In this document: piece by piece, positions 28,290 to 37,147 of the stretch | How positions within the stretch are numbered: the stretch's first letter is position 1 | How the letters are laid out: each line of letters begins with the position of its first letter | Source of the DNA: Burkholderiales bacterium | GTDB taxonomy: Bacteria; Pseudomonadota; Gammaproteobacteria; Burkholderiales; Burkholderiaceae_E | Assembly (NCBI GenBank): GCA_026399875.1 | Contig: JAPLQF010000021.1 | Span: 62,001 to 126,000 of the forward strand | Length of the DNA: 64,000 nucleotides | Direction: 5' to 3' | Made by a program: the position numbers and the translations under genes | Notes under the pieces: generated by a model | The model's database searches: none | Told to the model about the DNA's origin: nothing | Seen by the model: the letters and a program-made list of their open reading frames with translations, nothing else

Positions 28290-29531
28290 TCAGGCGGAAA
28301 TGCGGCGGAAGTGGTTGACGGCCAGGATCAGTGCGCCGGCCTGCAAGGCGGCACACAGGAAAAAGGGCGCGCCCATACGCCAGTCGGTGGTCGCCAGATG
28401 GGTCACACCAGCCAGGATCGGCGCACCGAGAATCGGCGCGATAACCGCCATCAGACTGTTGAGCGAACTGACCGATCCCATGGTCTGGCCCTGCTGGGTG
28501 TCGCTTGCGGCCTGACTCACGATGCTTTGAATCGACGCGGTGACCGTCAGCCCGAAGATGTTGGCGGCGATGACCACGTACATCATCCAGCCCTGCGGGA
28601 CCAGTCCGTACATGGCATAGGCCAGGGTTTGCGACACCATGCCGAGAACAGCCAGTCGCGGTGCGCTGAAGTGCTTGAGCAGCCGCCCAAGCAATGCCCC
28701 CTGAACGATCACTGCCATGACACCGACCGCGGCGAGCGACCAGCCGTTGTGCTCGGTGTCCCAGCCGAACTTGAGCGTGTTGTAGAGCACCCAGATGGTG
28801 TACATCACGAACTGCGCGAGGCCGGTCAGGGCAATCGCACCCATCAGGGATCCAACGCCCTTGAGGCCGGCCAGTTCTCTGAGCGAGCGCAGCGGATTGG
28901 CGGCCGACCATGACAGCGCACGGCGCCGCTCGGGTGGCAGCGATTCGGGCAGAACGACAAAGCCGTAGAGCAGATTCAGCAGGGCGAGCACGCCTGCGGC
29001 ATAAAAGGGCAGGTGGATGCTGATCGCGCCCAGCAGGCCGCCGATGATCGGCCCGAGGATGAAGCCGATGCCGAACATCGCCCCGAGCATGCCGAAGCGC
29101 TTGGCGCGCTGCTCGGGCGGCGTGATGTCGGCAACATAGGCGTTGGCGATCGCGGCATTGGCCTGCATCAGACCGCCCACCAGACGCGCTGCGATCAGCA
29201 TGGCGATCGAGGTGGCAAGCGCTGTGGCGAAAAAATTCAGCGCCAGTCCGCAAAAACCCAAAAGCAGCACCGGCCTGCGGCCGAATCGGTCCGACAGCGC
29301 GCCAAGAATCGGTGCGCCGAAAAAGTTGGCCGCGCCAAAGGCAAACGCCACGACACCCAGCCAGTAGGCCTGGTCGGCCGGGCCATCGGTGAAACTGCCG
29401 ATGAAGCCCGGCAGGACCGGGACAATGATCCCGATCGAGATCATGTCGATCAGGACCGTGAGCATGATGAAGCCCATGGCGGGTGCGCGAGGGGCGTTTT
29501 GCGGCAGTGCGGGCTGGGAGATGACTGACAT
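28290..29531 (-). CDS. MFS transporter, TetA-like drug:H+ antiporter family
   Basis: 413 aa with 12 predicted membrane helices. The start at 29531 gives a normal-length N-terminus followed by FIMLTVLIDMISIGIIVPVLP. MFS motif A is GALSDRFGRRPVLL after helix 2, and helix 5 carries GIGFILGPIIGGLLG (motif C), typical of antiporters. It is in the TetA/Bcr-like group, but nothing specific to tetracycline transport is visible and no TetR regulator is adjacent. It is convergent with fumC, with a 16-bp gap. Confidence 0.88.
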   Translation of the reverse strand: MSVISQPALPQNAPRAPAMGFIMLTVLIDMISIGIIVPVLPGFIGSFTDGPADQAYWLGVVAFAFGAANFFGAPILGALSDRFGRRPVLLLGFCGLALNFFATALATSIAMLIAARLVGGLMQANAAIANAYVADITPPEQRAKRFGMLGAMFGIGFILGPIIGGLLGAISIHLPFYAAGVLALLNLLYGFVVLPESLPPERRRALSWSAANPLRSLRELAGLKGVGSLMGAIALTGLAQFVMYTIWVLYNTLKFGWDTEHNGWSLAAVGVMAVIVQGALLGRLLKHFSAPRLAVLGMVSQTLAYAMYGLVPQGWMMYVVIAANIFGLTVTASIQSIVSQAASDTQQGQTMGSVSSLNSLMAVIAPILGAPILAGVTHLATTDWRMGAPFFLCAALQAGALILAVNHFRRISA

Positions 29532-29674
29532 GATTCGGCCAGAGGATAACAGGCCGGTCGGCTGCGTCAGTCTGAGTACCGCCGGGAGTCCGACTGATTT
29601 CGTTGGCGCTTTTTGATGGCGGCAAGATGATCGGACTGATAGGGTAGGCTGCCGCCGACTCATTCAACAAGCTT

Positions 29675-29706
29675 GCAATGGCAGCCTGTTGCAATGGCAG
29701 CCTGTT
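29675..29706. repeat. 16-bp perfect tandem duplication upstream of the DUF427 gene
   Basis: GCAATGGCAGCCTGTT occurs at 29675-29690 and again at 29691-29706, in the region between the divergent MFS and DUF427 genes and close to the DUF427 ribosome-binding site. Confidence 0.9.
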
Positions 29707-29733
29707 ACTGTTCGTTCAAAGGAGCACTGATCG

Positions 29734-30018
29734 ATGAAAGCCGTCTGGCAAGGCACCGTGATTGCGCAGAGCAACGACACCGTGGTGGTCGAAGGCAATC
29801 ACTATTTTCCGGCGCAGTCGCTGCGTCAGGACCTGATTTCCCCAAGCAGCACCCAGACCACCTGCGGCTGGAAGGGGCTTGCGAACTACTACACCCTGAC
29901 CGTCGACGGCGAATCCAACCCCGACGCGGTCTGGTACTACGCCGAGCCCAAGGAGGCTGCGCGTGAGATCAAAGGCAGGGTCGCGTTCTGGAAGGGCGTC
30001 AAGGTTGTGGCTGACTGA
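29734..30018 (+). CDS. DUF427 family protein
   Basis: 94 aa. A short beta-rich cytoplasmic protein with the family pattern MKAVWQGTVIAQS, VVVEGNHYFP, TCGWKGLANYYTL and DAVWYYAEPKEAAREIKGRVAFWKG. The biochemical role is not established. AAAGGAG precedes the start. It lies 7 bp ahead of egtB and is probably the first gene of a three-gene operon with egtB and egtD. Confidence 0.9.
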   Translation: MKAVWQGTVIAQSNDTVVVEGNHYFPAQSLRQDLISPSSTQTTCGWKGLANYYTLTVDGESNPDAVWYYAEPKEAAREIKGRVAFWKGVKVVAD

Positions 30019-30024
30019 GCGCCG

Positions 30025-31209
30025 ATGATCGAATCGACGGTCTCCGGGCTCGGGCAGCGATACAGGGCAGTCCGCAGTCACTCGCTTGCGCTTGCCGCGT
30101 CGCTCTCGCCCGAAGACCAGTGCGTCCAGTCGATGCCCGATGCCAGTCCTGCCAAATGGCATCTGGCGCACACCACCTGGTTCTTCGAGACACTGGTGCT
30201 GCGCGCGCATGTCGCCGGGTATCGGCTGTTCGATGAGCAGTTTCCGATGCTCTTCAATTCCTACTATGAAGCGCTGGGGCCTCGCTATCCGCGGCCGCAG
30301 CGCGGCCTGCTGACGCGTCCCGATATCGGACGAGTTCATGCCTATCGGGCGGCGGTCGACGAGGCGATGAATGGGTTTCTGGAGACGCTCGATGCAAGCC
30401 GCGATTCGCCGATTCGCCCGCTCGTCGAGCTCGGTCTGAATCACGAACAGCAGCACCAGGAGCTGATGCTCACCGACATCCTGCATCTGATGTCCTGCAA
30501 TCCGATGCTGCCGGCGGTTCGCGAGGGCGCGCCGCCCCCGGTGCGGCCTGTTGCCGGTGGTTGGCACGATTACGACGCGGTTCAGGCCGAGGTTGGTCAC
30601 ACCGGCCCCAGCTTTCGTTTTGACAATGAAACACCCGTCCATCGGGTGCTGCTTCAGCCTTATTCGCTGGCAAACCGGCTGGTGACCAATGCCGAGTATC
30701 AGGCCTTCATCGACGATCGCGGTTATCAGACGCCGTCACTGTGGCTGTCGGAGGGCTGGGCGATGGTGCAGTCGCAGGGCTGGCGGGCACCGCTCTACTG
30801 GCTCGACGATCAGCGTGAATTCAGCATGTATGGCGCACATCCGAGGCAGGCAGAGCAGCCGGTGCGGCATGTGAGCTTCCATGAGTCAGTGGCTTTCGCC
30901 GAATGGGCACAGGCACGACTGCCGACCGAATTCGAGTGGGAGTCGGCGGTTTCCGGGGCGAATGCCCCCGAGCAGGCGTTCGGCGAACTCTGGCAGTGGA
31001 CGCGCTCGTCCTACGATCCCTATCCGCGCTTTCGCGCGCCGGCGGGTGCAGTGGGCGAATACAACGGCAAGTTCATGGTGGGGCAGATCGTCCTGCGCGG
31101 CAGCAGCCTTGCCACACCGCCAGGACACCACCGCCCGACCTACCGCAATTTTTTCGCGCCGGCAGCGCGCTGGCAGTTCATGGGTTTGCGTCTGGCTCGC
31201 GACCTATGA
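30025..31209 (+). CDS. egtB: Ergothioneine biosynthesis sulfoxide synthase EgtB
   Basis: 394 aa. A DinB-like N-terminal domain holds the iron-binding histidines: His near 46-49 (KWHLAHTTW) and the HxxxH pair at about 140 and 144 (NHEQQHQELM). A C-terminal FGE-sulfatase/formylglycine-type domain follows, with LPTEFEWE and YNGKFMVGQIVLRGSSLATP. EgtB joins a thiol substrate to hercynine using O2 and Fe(II). Whether it uses gamma-glutamylcysteine or cysteine is not readable. It overlaps egtD by four bases, so the two are translationally coupled. Confidence 0.94.
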   Translation: MIESTVSGLGQRYRAVRSHSLALAASLSPEDQCVQSMPDASPAKWHLAHTTWFFETLVLRAHVAGYRLFDEQFPMLFNSYYEALGPRYPRPQRGLLTRPDIGRVHAYRAAVDEAMNGFLETLDASRDSPIRPLVELGLNHEQQHQELMLTDILHLMSCNPMLPAVREGAPPPVRPVAGGWHDYDAVQAEVGHTGPSFRFDNETPVHRVLLQPYSLANRLVTNAEYQAFIDDRGYQTPSLWLSEGWAMVQSQGWRAPLYWLDDQREFSMYGAHPRQAEQPVRHVSFHESVAFAEWAQARLPTEFEWESAVSGANAPEQAFGELWQWTRSSYDPYPRFRAPAGAVGEYNGKFMVGQIVLRGSSLATPPGHHRPTYRNFFAPAARWQFMGLRLARDL

Positions 31210-32126
31210 GCGAGTTTGTGCGTTCACTGAAAGAAGGGCTTCTTCGGCGGCCTCGGGCGATTTCGCCCAAGTGGTTCTATGACGAGGCAGGCTCGATGCT
31301 GTTCGAGCGGATCTGCGACCTGCCCGAGTATTACCCGACCCGGGTTGAGCTCGCGCTGCTCAAGCGCCATGCCGGCGAGATCGCCGACCTGATCGGGCCC
31401 GCGGTCGATCTCGTCGAATTCGGTGCCGGCGCCACACGAAAAGCCCGCATTTTGCTGGCAGCGCTCGATTCGCCCGCGCGCTTCGTGCCGGTCGACATCT
31501 CGGGTGAGCATCTGCTCGGTGCGGTCGATCGTTTGCGCGACGATCACACCGGACTGATCGTCGAGCCGCTGGTGGCCGATTTCACTGGCGACATGGTGTT
31601 GCCCCCCGCGATCGGCCGGCGCTCGGGTTTCTTTCCGGGCAGCTCGATCGGCAACTTCGAGCCAGAGGCGGCGCTCGCGCTGTTGCAGCGTTTTGAGCGA
31701 CTGCTCGACGGCGGATGGCTGTTGATCGGCGTTGATCTGGTGAAAGACCCTCGCTTGCTGCATGCGGCCTATAACGATGCCGCCGGCGTGACTGCAGGCT
31801 TCAATCTGAACCTCTGGGCGCGTGCCAATCGCGAAGCGAATGCTGATTTCGTGATTGACAACTGGATGCATTCGGCCTTTTACAATCCGCCGCTGCATCG
31901 CATCGAAATGCATCTGGTCAGTCGCGTGCAACAACGCGTCAGCGTTGGTGATGAGGTGATCGAGTTCGCCGAGGGCGACAGCGTACACACTGAAAACTCC
32001 TACAAATATACCGTCGAGGGCTTCCGGCATCTGGCGCGCGAGGCCGGATGGCTGCCGCAGGCGGTCTGGACCGATTCGCAGAATCTTTTTTCGATGCATC
32101 TTCTTCGAGGTCGCTCCGGAAGCTGA
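31206..32126 (+). CDS. egtD: L-histidine N(alpha)-methyltransferase EgtD
   Basis: 306 aa from the ATG at 31206, overlapping the egtB stop. It makes hercynine (trimethyl-histidine) with SAM. Family runs are PKWFYDEAGSMLFERICDLPEYYPTR, VEFGAGATRKARILL (SAM site), FFPGSSIGNF and the C-terminal VHTENSYKYT, which contributes the histidine-binding Glu. With egtB it gives two steps of ergothioneine synthesis. No dedicated gamma-glutamyl hydrolase EgtC or lyase EgtE is adjacent. Confidence 0.95.
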   Translation: MSEFVRSLKEGLLRRPRAISPKWFYDEAGSMLFERICDLPEYYPTRVELALLKRHAGEIADLIGPAVDLVEFGAGATRKARILLAALDSPARFVPVDISGEHLLGAVDRLRDDHTGLIVEPLVADFTGDMVLPPAIGRRSGFFPGSSIGNFEPEAALALLQRFERLLDGGWLLIGVDLVKDPRLLHAAYNDAAGVTAGFNLNLWARANREANADFVIDNWMHSAFYNPPLHRIEMHLVSRVQQRVSVGDEVIEFAEGDSVHTENSYKYTVEGFRHLAREAGWLPQAVWTDSQNLFSMHLLRGRSGS

Positions 32127-32246
32127 AAAGATGCTTTTTTGACGTGCTTGTTGCACAACGCCCCTCCCTTTGCGACCTGTCCGTTGCAGCGTGGATTTCA
32201 TGGGGCGATGGTAGGATCGGCGCTGTTCCAGCCAATTTTCGAAGAC

Positions 32247-32960
32247 ATGTCGACCAACGCCAATTCAGCTCAGACCGTCCGTCGCCACTCCTACGGAAAG
32301 TTCTTTCTTGGGGCGATAGTCGCCACTCTGGCTCTGGCGGCGCTCTGGATGGTGATCGCCTGGCAATGGAATTATTCCGAAGGCGAGCGGGCCGGTTGGG
32401 TGCAGAAGTTTTCGAAAAAGGGATGGCTGTGCAAGACCTGGGAGGGCGAGATCGCACTTGTCTCGATGCCGGGTGCCATTCCCGAGAAGTTCGAGTTCAC
32501 CGTGCTTGATGATGCGGTGGCGGCCCAGATCAATCGCTACATGGGGCAACGCGTTTCCCTGACCTACGCGCAAAAGGTGGGGCTGCCGACCAGCTGCTTC
32601 GGTGATACCCGCTACTACGTGACAGCGGTGCTGCCGGTCAACGAACCGCAGAACTACCCCGGGGTAATCACTGTGCCGGTGAACCCGGCACCTGCTCCGG
32701 CTGCGGCCCCTGTGCAACCTGCGGCCCCTGTGACCCCTGTTCAACCTGCGCAGCCCGCGCCGCCCGCGCCGCCCGCGCCGCCCGCGCAGCCCGCACCGAT
32801 GCCGGTACAACCGCCTGCAGTCACGACCACGCCGGGCTTGCCTTCGGCGCCTGCGCCAATGCCCAGCCAGTCTGGTGCGCCTGCAGTGCCTGGAGCCCCG
32901 TCAGCACCGTCAGCACCGTCAGGCAGCGCCGGTGTGGTGCAGCCGGCAACCAGACCCTGA
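32247..32960 (+). CDS. Single-pass membrane protein with Pro/Ala-rich C-terminal tail, unknown function
   Basis: 237 aa from the ATG at 32247. Residues 1-18 are cytoplasmic and a single helix follows (FFLGAIVATLALAALWMVIAW). A conserved-looking globular segment comes next (GWLCKTWEGEIALVSMPG, RVSLTYAQKVGLPTSCFGDTRYYV), where Cys residues could form a disulphide if periplasmic. From about residue 148 the tail is almost entirely Pro, Ala, Val and Gln in short repeats, suggesting a flexible spacer across the periplasm. I recognise the first half as a recurring betaproteobacterial membrane protein but know no function. Confidence 0.75.
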   Translation: MSTNANSAQTVRRHSYGKFFLGAIVATLALAALWMVIAWQWNYSEGERAGWVQKFSKKGWLCKTWEGEIALVSMPGAIPEKFEFTVLDDAVAAQINRYMGQRVSLTYAQKVGLPTSCFGDTRYYVTAVLPVNEPQNYPGVITVPVNPAPAPAAAPVQPAAPVTPVQPAQPAPPAPPAPPAQPAPMPVQPPAVTTTPGLPSAPAPMPSQSGAPAVPGAPSAPSAPSGSAGVVQPATRP

Positions 32961-33025
32961 GATTCTGAAGTCGGCTCTCAACTGACAGCCTTTGTTTTTT
33001 GGACTGCAAACAGCGCAAGACCATC

Positions 33026-35335
33026 ATGCAAGCAAGAGCCCTGATCGCCGCAGCGGGTCTGTTCGGTTTATTGATACTCGGCGCTCATGACGCTGGTGCC
33101 CAGTCAATTGCGGTGGCTCCTGCCGCCAGTCCGCCGGCCAGCAGTCCGTCATTGACGAAGCGACTGCCGCCGGTCTATCCCACCAACCGCCCCCGAATCG
33201 GCCTGGCCCTGTCGGGCGGTGGGGCCAGGGGCTTTGCCCATGTCGGGGTCCTGCGCGCCCTCGAGACCCTGCAGATTCCGGTCGACTGTATCGCCGGCAC
33301 CAGTGCGGGCTCGGCCGTGGCAGCCGCCTATGCCAGCGGATTGTCGCCGGATGCGATCGAAAAGTTCCTGAAGTCGGCCGACTGGGATCGCGACATGTTC
33401 GACGATCTGCCGCCGCGCAAGGACCTCTCGACGCGCCGCAAGGCTGAGGAAAAATCCTACCTGTTCGATGTGACCGTCGGTCTGCGCGACGGCTCGATCA
33501 TGCTGCCGCCCGGCCTGATTTCGGGCCAGAAAATCGAGCTTTTCCTGCATGGCATGCTGGGTGAGAGCGGCATCCTTGATTCATTCGATCAGCTGCCGAT
33601 TCCTTTTCGCGCGATGGCAACCGACCTTGAGGCCGGCGAGCTGGTGGTTCAGGACCGCGGCAGTTTGGTTACGGCGGTTCGCGCCAGCATGGCGGTGCCC
33701 TCGGCATTCGCCCCGGTGCATAGCGATGGCAAGCTGCTGGTCGATGGCGGGCTGACCCGCAACATGCCGGTCGATATCGTCCGCAAGATGTGTGCCGATG
33801 TCGTGATCGCAGTCGATATCGGCAGCCCGCTGCTCACGAGACAGGAGCTGTCGAATCCTTTCGGTATCGGTGGCCAGATGATCAGCATCCTGATGGAGCG
33901 CAATATGCGCGACTCGCGGGCTGAAATCAGGCCTGGTATCGATGTGCTGGTACGCCCTGAGCTCGGTGATATCAGCGCTGCCAACTTTACCCGCGGCATC
34001 GGAGGCATACCGGCCGGCGAGGCGGCCATGCTTGCCGCACGGGGTGAGCTGTCGCGTCTGATGCTTTCCGAGACCGACTATGCGGGCTGGCAGACAGCCC
34101 GTGCCGAACGAGGTCGCCGGGACAACAGCTATGGATCGGTGCGTATTGTCGGGGTGACCCCTGCGGTCGAGCGCCTGCTGCTCGATCAGGCTGCCGTGCC
34201 GCCCTCGGGCGAGCTCGATCCGGTTCGTATGCAGACCGTGATCAATCGCTGGAATGCCAATGCCGATTTCGATCGCATCGGCTACTCCCTGCAGCCCGGC
34301 AATCCTTCTCAGGTGCTTCAGATCAATGTCATCGAGAAAGCCTGGGGCCCCGACTTTCTGCATTTCGGCATGAACGCTTCGGCCGATTCGGGCAACACCA
34401 GCATGTTCAATGTCATGGGCGGGTTCCGTCGCCCCAATGCCAACGGCTATGGCGCTGAATTCAAAGCTGAAGGTCAGATCGGAACGACCAACCGCGGTTT
34501 CATCGAGTTCTTCCAGCCTTTCGATTTCGGCAGGTTCAATCTCTTTGTGGCGCCGCAATTGCTGGCCGAGAAAGTGCCAGTCTGGATTTTTTTCGGCAAT
34601 ACCAATGTCGCCCAGTATGCAGTGCTGACCGAACAGGCCGGATTGGATTTCGGCATTCAGGGATTGCTGGGTGAGGGCCGTTTAGGCTTTTTTGGCGGCT
34701 TGCGCAGGCAGGTGCCGGTCACTGGCGCGGTCGGCGATCCGTCTGTCAAGACCACCTTTGTTGCAAGCCAGGCGTCAATCACGATTGATCAGCTCGATTC
34801 GACCGACTTCCCGCGCCACGGCTATCGCTTCAACACCAGCTATCGCCTCGAGCAGAACAATCAGCAACAGCCCTCCCGCGAATACCTGACGCGGCTGGTG
34901 CAGGTCAATGCCAAGTGGGTCGGCAGCGAGGGCAATCACACGATCGGCGCTTCGGTGCGCGCGGGCGAAGCCACCAGCAACGTCGCTCTCAATCAGGCTT
35001 TCAGCCTTGGCGGTTTCATGAATCTGTCCGGCTTTCAGGTCAATCAGACACTCGGCACCTCGCTGCGCTATGGCAGCCTGAGCTATCAGTATCGGGTGCT
35101 GACGCTGCCTCAACCGCTGGGCCGCGGTGTGTATGCCGGCCTCGCGCTCGAAGGCGGGCAGATGTCCGGCCCGACCCTGGGCTCGAACACCCAGGGCTGG
35201 GTGCCGGGGGCCACTGCCTTTCTGGGCGCCAGTACCGCGATCGGCCCTGTGTATGTCGGCTACGGATATGCCAGCCCGTCGGGCATGTCAGGCAACCGTC
35301 TCTGGTACATCTTTCTGGGGCGTCCGGCTTATTGA
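33026..35335 (+). CDS. Patatin-like phospholipase with C-terminal outer-membrane beta-barrel (PlpD-like, type Vd)
   Basis: 769 aa. The signal peptide ends near AGAQS (about residue 26). The patatin domain at about 55-260 has the oxyanion loop LSGGGARG (62-69), the GTSAG nucleophile elbow (Ser93) and the catalytic Asp240 in DGG. A POTRA-like linker is expected at about 320-430, then a BamA/Omp85-type barrel to the C-terminus, with strands such as YGYASPSGMSGN and a terminal aromatic residue. PlpD-type proteins place or release a lipase at the surface. No separate secretion partner is needed in this class. Confidence 0.9.
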   Translation: MQARALIAAAGLFGLLILGAHDAGAQSIAVAPAASPPASSPSLTKRLPPVYPTNRPRIGLALSGGGARGFAHVGVLRALETLQIPVDCIAGTSAGSAVAAAYASGLSPDAIEKFLKSADWDRDMFDDLPPRKDLSTRRKAEEKSYLFDVTVGLRDGSIMLPPGLISGQKIELFLHGMLGESGILDSFDQLPIPFRAMATDLEAGELVVQDRGSLVTAVRASMAVPSAFAPVHSDGKLLVDGGLTRNMPVDIVRKMCADVVIAVDIGSPLLTRQELSNPFGIGGQMISILMERNMRDSRAEIRPGIDVLVRPELGDISAANFTRGIGGIPAGEAAMLAARGELSRLMLSETDYAGWQTARAERGRRDNSYGSVRIVGVTPAVERLLLDQAAVPPSGELDPVRMQTVINRWNANADFDRIGYSLQPGNPSQVLQINVIEKAWGPDFLHFGMNASADSGNTSMFNVMGGFRRPNANGYGAEFKAEGQIGTTNRGFIEFFQPFDFGRFNLFVAPQLLAEKVPVWIFFGNTNVAQYAVLTEQAGLDFGIQGLLGEGRLGFFGGLRRQVPVTGAVGDPSVKTTFVASQASITIDQLDSTDFPRHGYRFNTSYRLEQNNQQQPSREYLTRLVQVNAKWVGSEGNHTIGASVRAGEATSNVALNQAFSLGGFMNLSGFQVNQTLGTSLRYGSLSYQYRVLTLPQPLGRGVYAGLALEGGQMSGPTLGSNTQGWVPGATAFLGASTAIGPVYVGYGYASPSGMSGNRLWYIFLGRPAY

Positions 35336-35404
35336 GTCGGGCAGTCACGCGACTTAGGTCGCCGCTTGAAGGCTGACCGGCGGAAGCAGGTATCCTTGCC
35401 GCCC

Positions 35405-36070
35405 ATGAGCCTCGACTTTCGCGCCAACGCCATCCTCGCCCTGCATGACGCCTGCCTGGCGCGCGCCGACTGGCCCTCACCGGTCGATTCGGCCGGCACG
35501 TCGCCCGCGATGCACGAGATCAGCCGCAGCCTGCCTCAGGGGCCGCTTGCGAAGGCCTGGGAATGGCTGCTGGTCAATCATCACTTCAACTGCTCCCTCT
35601 GGAATGAGGAAGACCTTGCTCGCCGCACCCAGGCGGGAGACGCCGAAATTGCCGGCAACAAGCGCAACATCGATCGATTCAACCAGGCCCGCAACGACGC
35701 GATGGAGCGAATCGACGATACCCTGCTCAAGCTTGCCGCCGACTGGCCGCGTGAGGCATCAGCACGGGCCTCCAGCGAGACCGCAGGCGCGATGATCGAT
35801 CGACTCTCGATCCTGTCGCTCAAGGTGCACCACATGGGCCTGCAGACCACTCGCGCCGATGTCGACCAGGCCCATCGCGACAACGCGCTTGCACGCCAGG
35901 CGACGCTGTCGCAGCAGCGCACCGATCTGGCGGCCTGCTTCGATCGGCTGCTCGACGAGATGGCTGCGGGCACCGGTTATTTCCGGATCTATCGCCAGTT
36001 CAAGATGTACAACGACCCGAACCTGAACCCGGCGCTGGTTGCCGAGCGCCAGTTGCGCTCGGGCGGCTGA
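35405..36070 (+). CDS. DUF4254 family protein
   Basis: 221 aa from the ATG at 35405. It is a helical cytoplasmic protein with WEWLLVNHHFNCSLWNEEDLAR and NIDRFNQARNDAMERID, then DRLSILSLKVHHM. DUF4254 genes often occur beside LPS heptosyltransferase or other glycan genes, as here: waaC begins 24 bp downstream. No catalytic residues are known to me. The role is probably linked to lipopolysaccharide core assembly by association only. Confidence 0.85.
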   Translation: MSLDFRANAILALHDACLARADWPSPVDSAGTSPAMHEISRSLPQGPLAKAWEWLLVNHHFNCSLWNEEDLARRTQAGDAEIAGNKRNIDRFNQARNDAMERIDDTLLKLAADWPREASARASSETAGAMIDRLSILSLKVHHMGLQTTRADVDQAHRDNALARQATLSQQRTDLAACFDRLLDEMAAGTGYFRIYRQFKMYNDPNLNPALVAERQLRSGG

Positions 36071-36094
36071 GCCAGCGGCTCAGGCTGCGGTGAC

Positions 36095-37147
36095 ATGCGG
36101 GTGCTGGTCGTCAAGATGTCTTCGATGGGCGATGTGGTGCACGCCCAGCCGCTGGTGGCTGATCTGCATGCGAATGTCCCTGGCGTCACCATCGATTGGG
36201 TTTGCGAAAAGCCTTTCGTCCCGATTCCTTCGATGAATCCCGGGGTCAGCCGGGTGATCCCGATCGCGCTGCGCGCCTGGCGAAAAAATCTCGGCGATGC
36301 GAGCGTACGAGCGGCGATCTCCGACTTCTTCTCGAGACTGCGCCAGACTCGCTACGACTGGGTGATCGACTGCCAGGGGCTGATCAAGAGCGCAGCGGTG
36401 GCACTGGCCAGCCGCCATGATCGCCTGGCCGGACCGTCCTGGACGTCGGCTCGCGAACCGATTGCCTCGCTGGTCTATAGCCGACGCGCCCTGGTGCCCT
36501 GGACGATGCCGGTGGTGGCCCGCAACCGGGCCATTGCAGCGGCAGCCTTAGGCTACTCGCTTGCCACCGACAGCCGCGCACACTTCGGACTGGTCGCCCC
36601 CGATTACCGACCTGCGGGCCTGGCGTCTGGGCGACGTTATGCGGTGCTGGCGCCCGGCGCGAGCCGTCCAGGCAAGCTCTGGGCCGATACGAACTGGCTC
36701 GAGGTGGCGCGCGACCTGTCGGCACGCGGGCTGGCGCTGGTCTGGCTGTGGGGTGGGGCGGCCGAATACACGCGTGTCGCGGCGCTGGCGGGCCAGTGCG
36801 GCAGTGTTCACGATGAGACGACTCCTGGCGCATTGTCAGGCAGTGGGCTGCCCGCCCATGCCCTGGCATCGGCGCCGCCGATCGAGGCCGAATCGATCAT
36901 TCCACCCTTCCTGTCGGTCGCCGATGCTGCCGGGCTGCTGGCACGCGCCGAGGTAGTCGTCGGACTCGATACCGGCTTCACGCATCTGGCCGCCGCCCTC
37001 GGGCGCCCGACCGTTGGTATCTTCTGCGACTCCGACTCGGTTCAGTTGGCGGTCAGCGGCGATGGCCCCTGTGCGAGCTTCGGCGGCGTCGGTCAGCCGC
37101 CTGCAGCGAGTACGGTGCGCGATGCAATCAAGGAGATGCTGAGGTGA
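36095..37147 (+). CDS. waaC: Lipopolysaccharide heptosyltransferase I
   Basis: 350 aa GT9 enzyme that adds the first L,D-heptose to Kdo2-lipid A on the inner-membrane face. The N-terminus MRVLVVKMSSMGDVVHAQPLV is diagnostic of WaaC, with the ADP-heptose domain runs YDWVIDCQGLIKSA, LAPGASRPGKLW and, near the end, VGLDTGFTHLAAALGRPTVGIF. Its stop overlaps the ATG of the permease gene (ATGA). Confidence 0.94.
   Translation: MRVLVVKMSSMGDVVHAQPLVADLHANVPGVTIDWVCEKPFVPIPSMNPGVSRVIPIALRAWRKNLGDASVRAAISDFFSRLRQTRYDWVIDCQGLIKSAAVALASRHDRLAGPSWTSAREPIASLVYSRRALVPWTMPVVARNRAIAAAALGYSLATDSRAHFGLVAPDYRPAGLASGRRYAVLAPGASRPGKLWADTNWLEVARDLSARGLALVWLWGGAAEYTRVAALAGQCGSVHDETTPGALSGSGLPAHALASAPPIEAESIIPPFLSVADAAGLLARAEVVVGLDTGFTHLAAALGRPTVGIFCDSDSVQLAVSGDGPCASFGGVGQPPAASTVRDAIKEMLR

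Noticed and set aside
28290..29531. Tetracycline resistance gene
   Set aside because: Only family-level similarity to TetA; there is no TetR partner and no mobile context.
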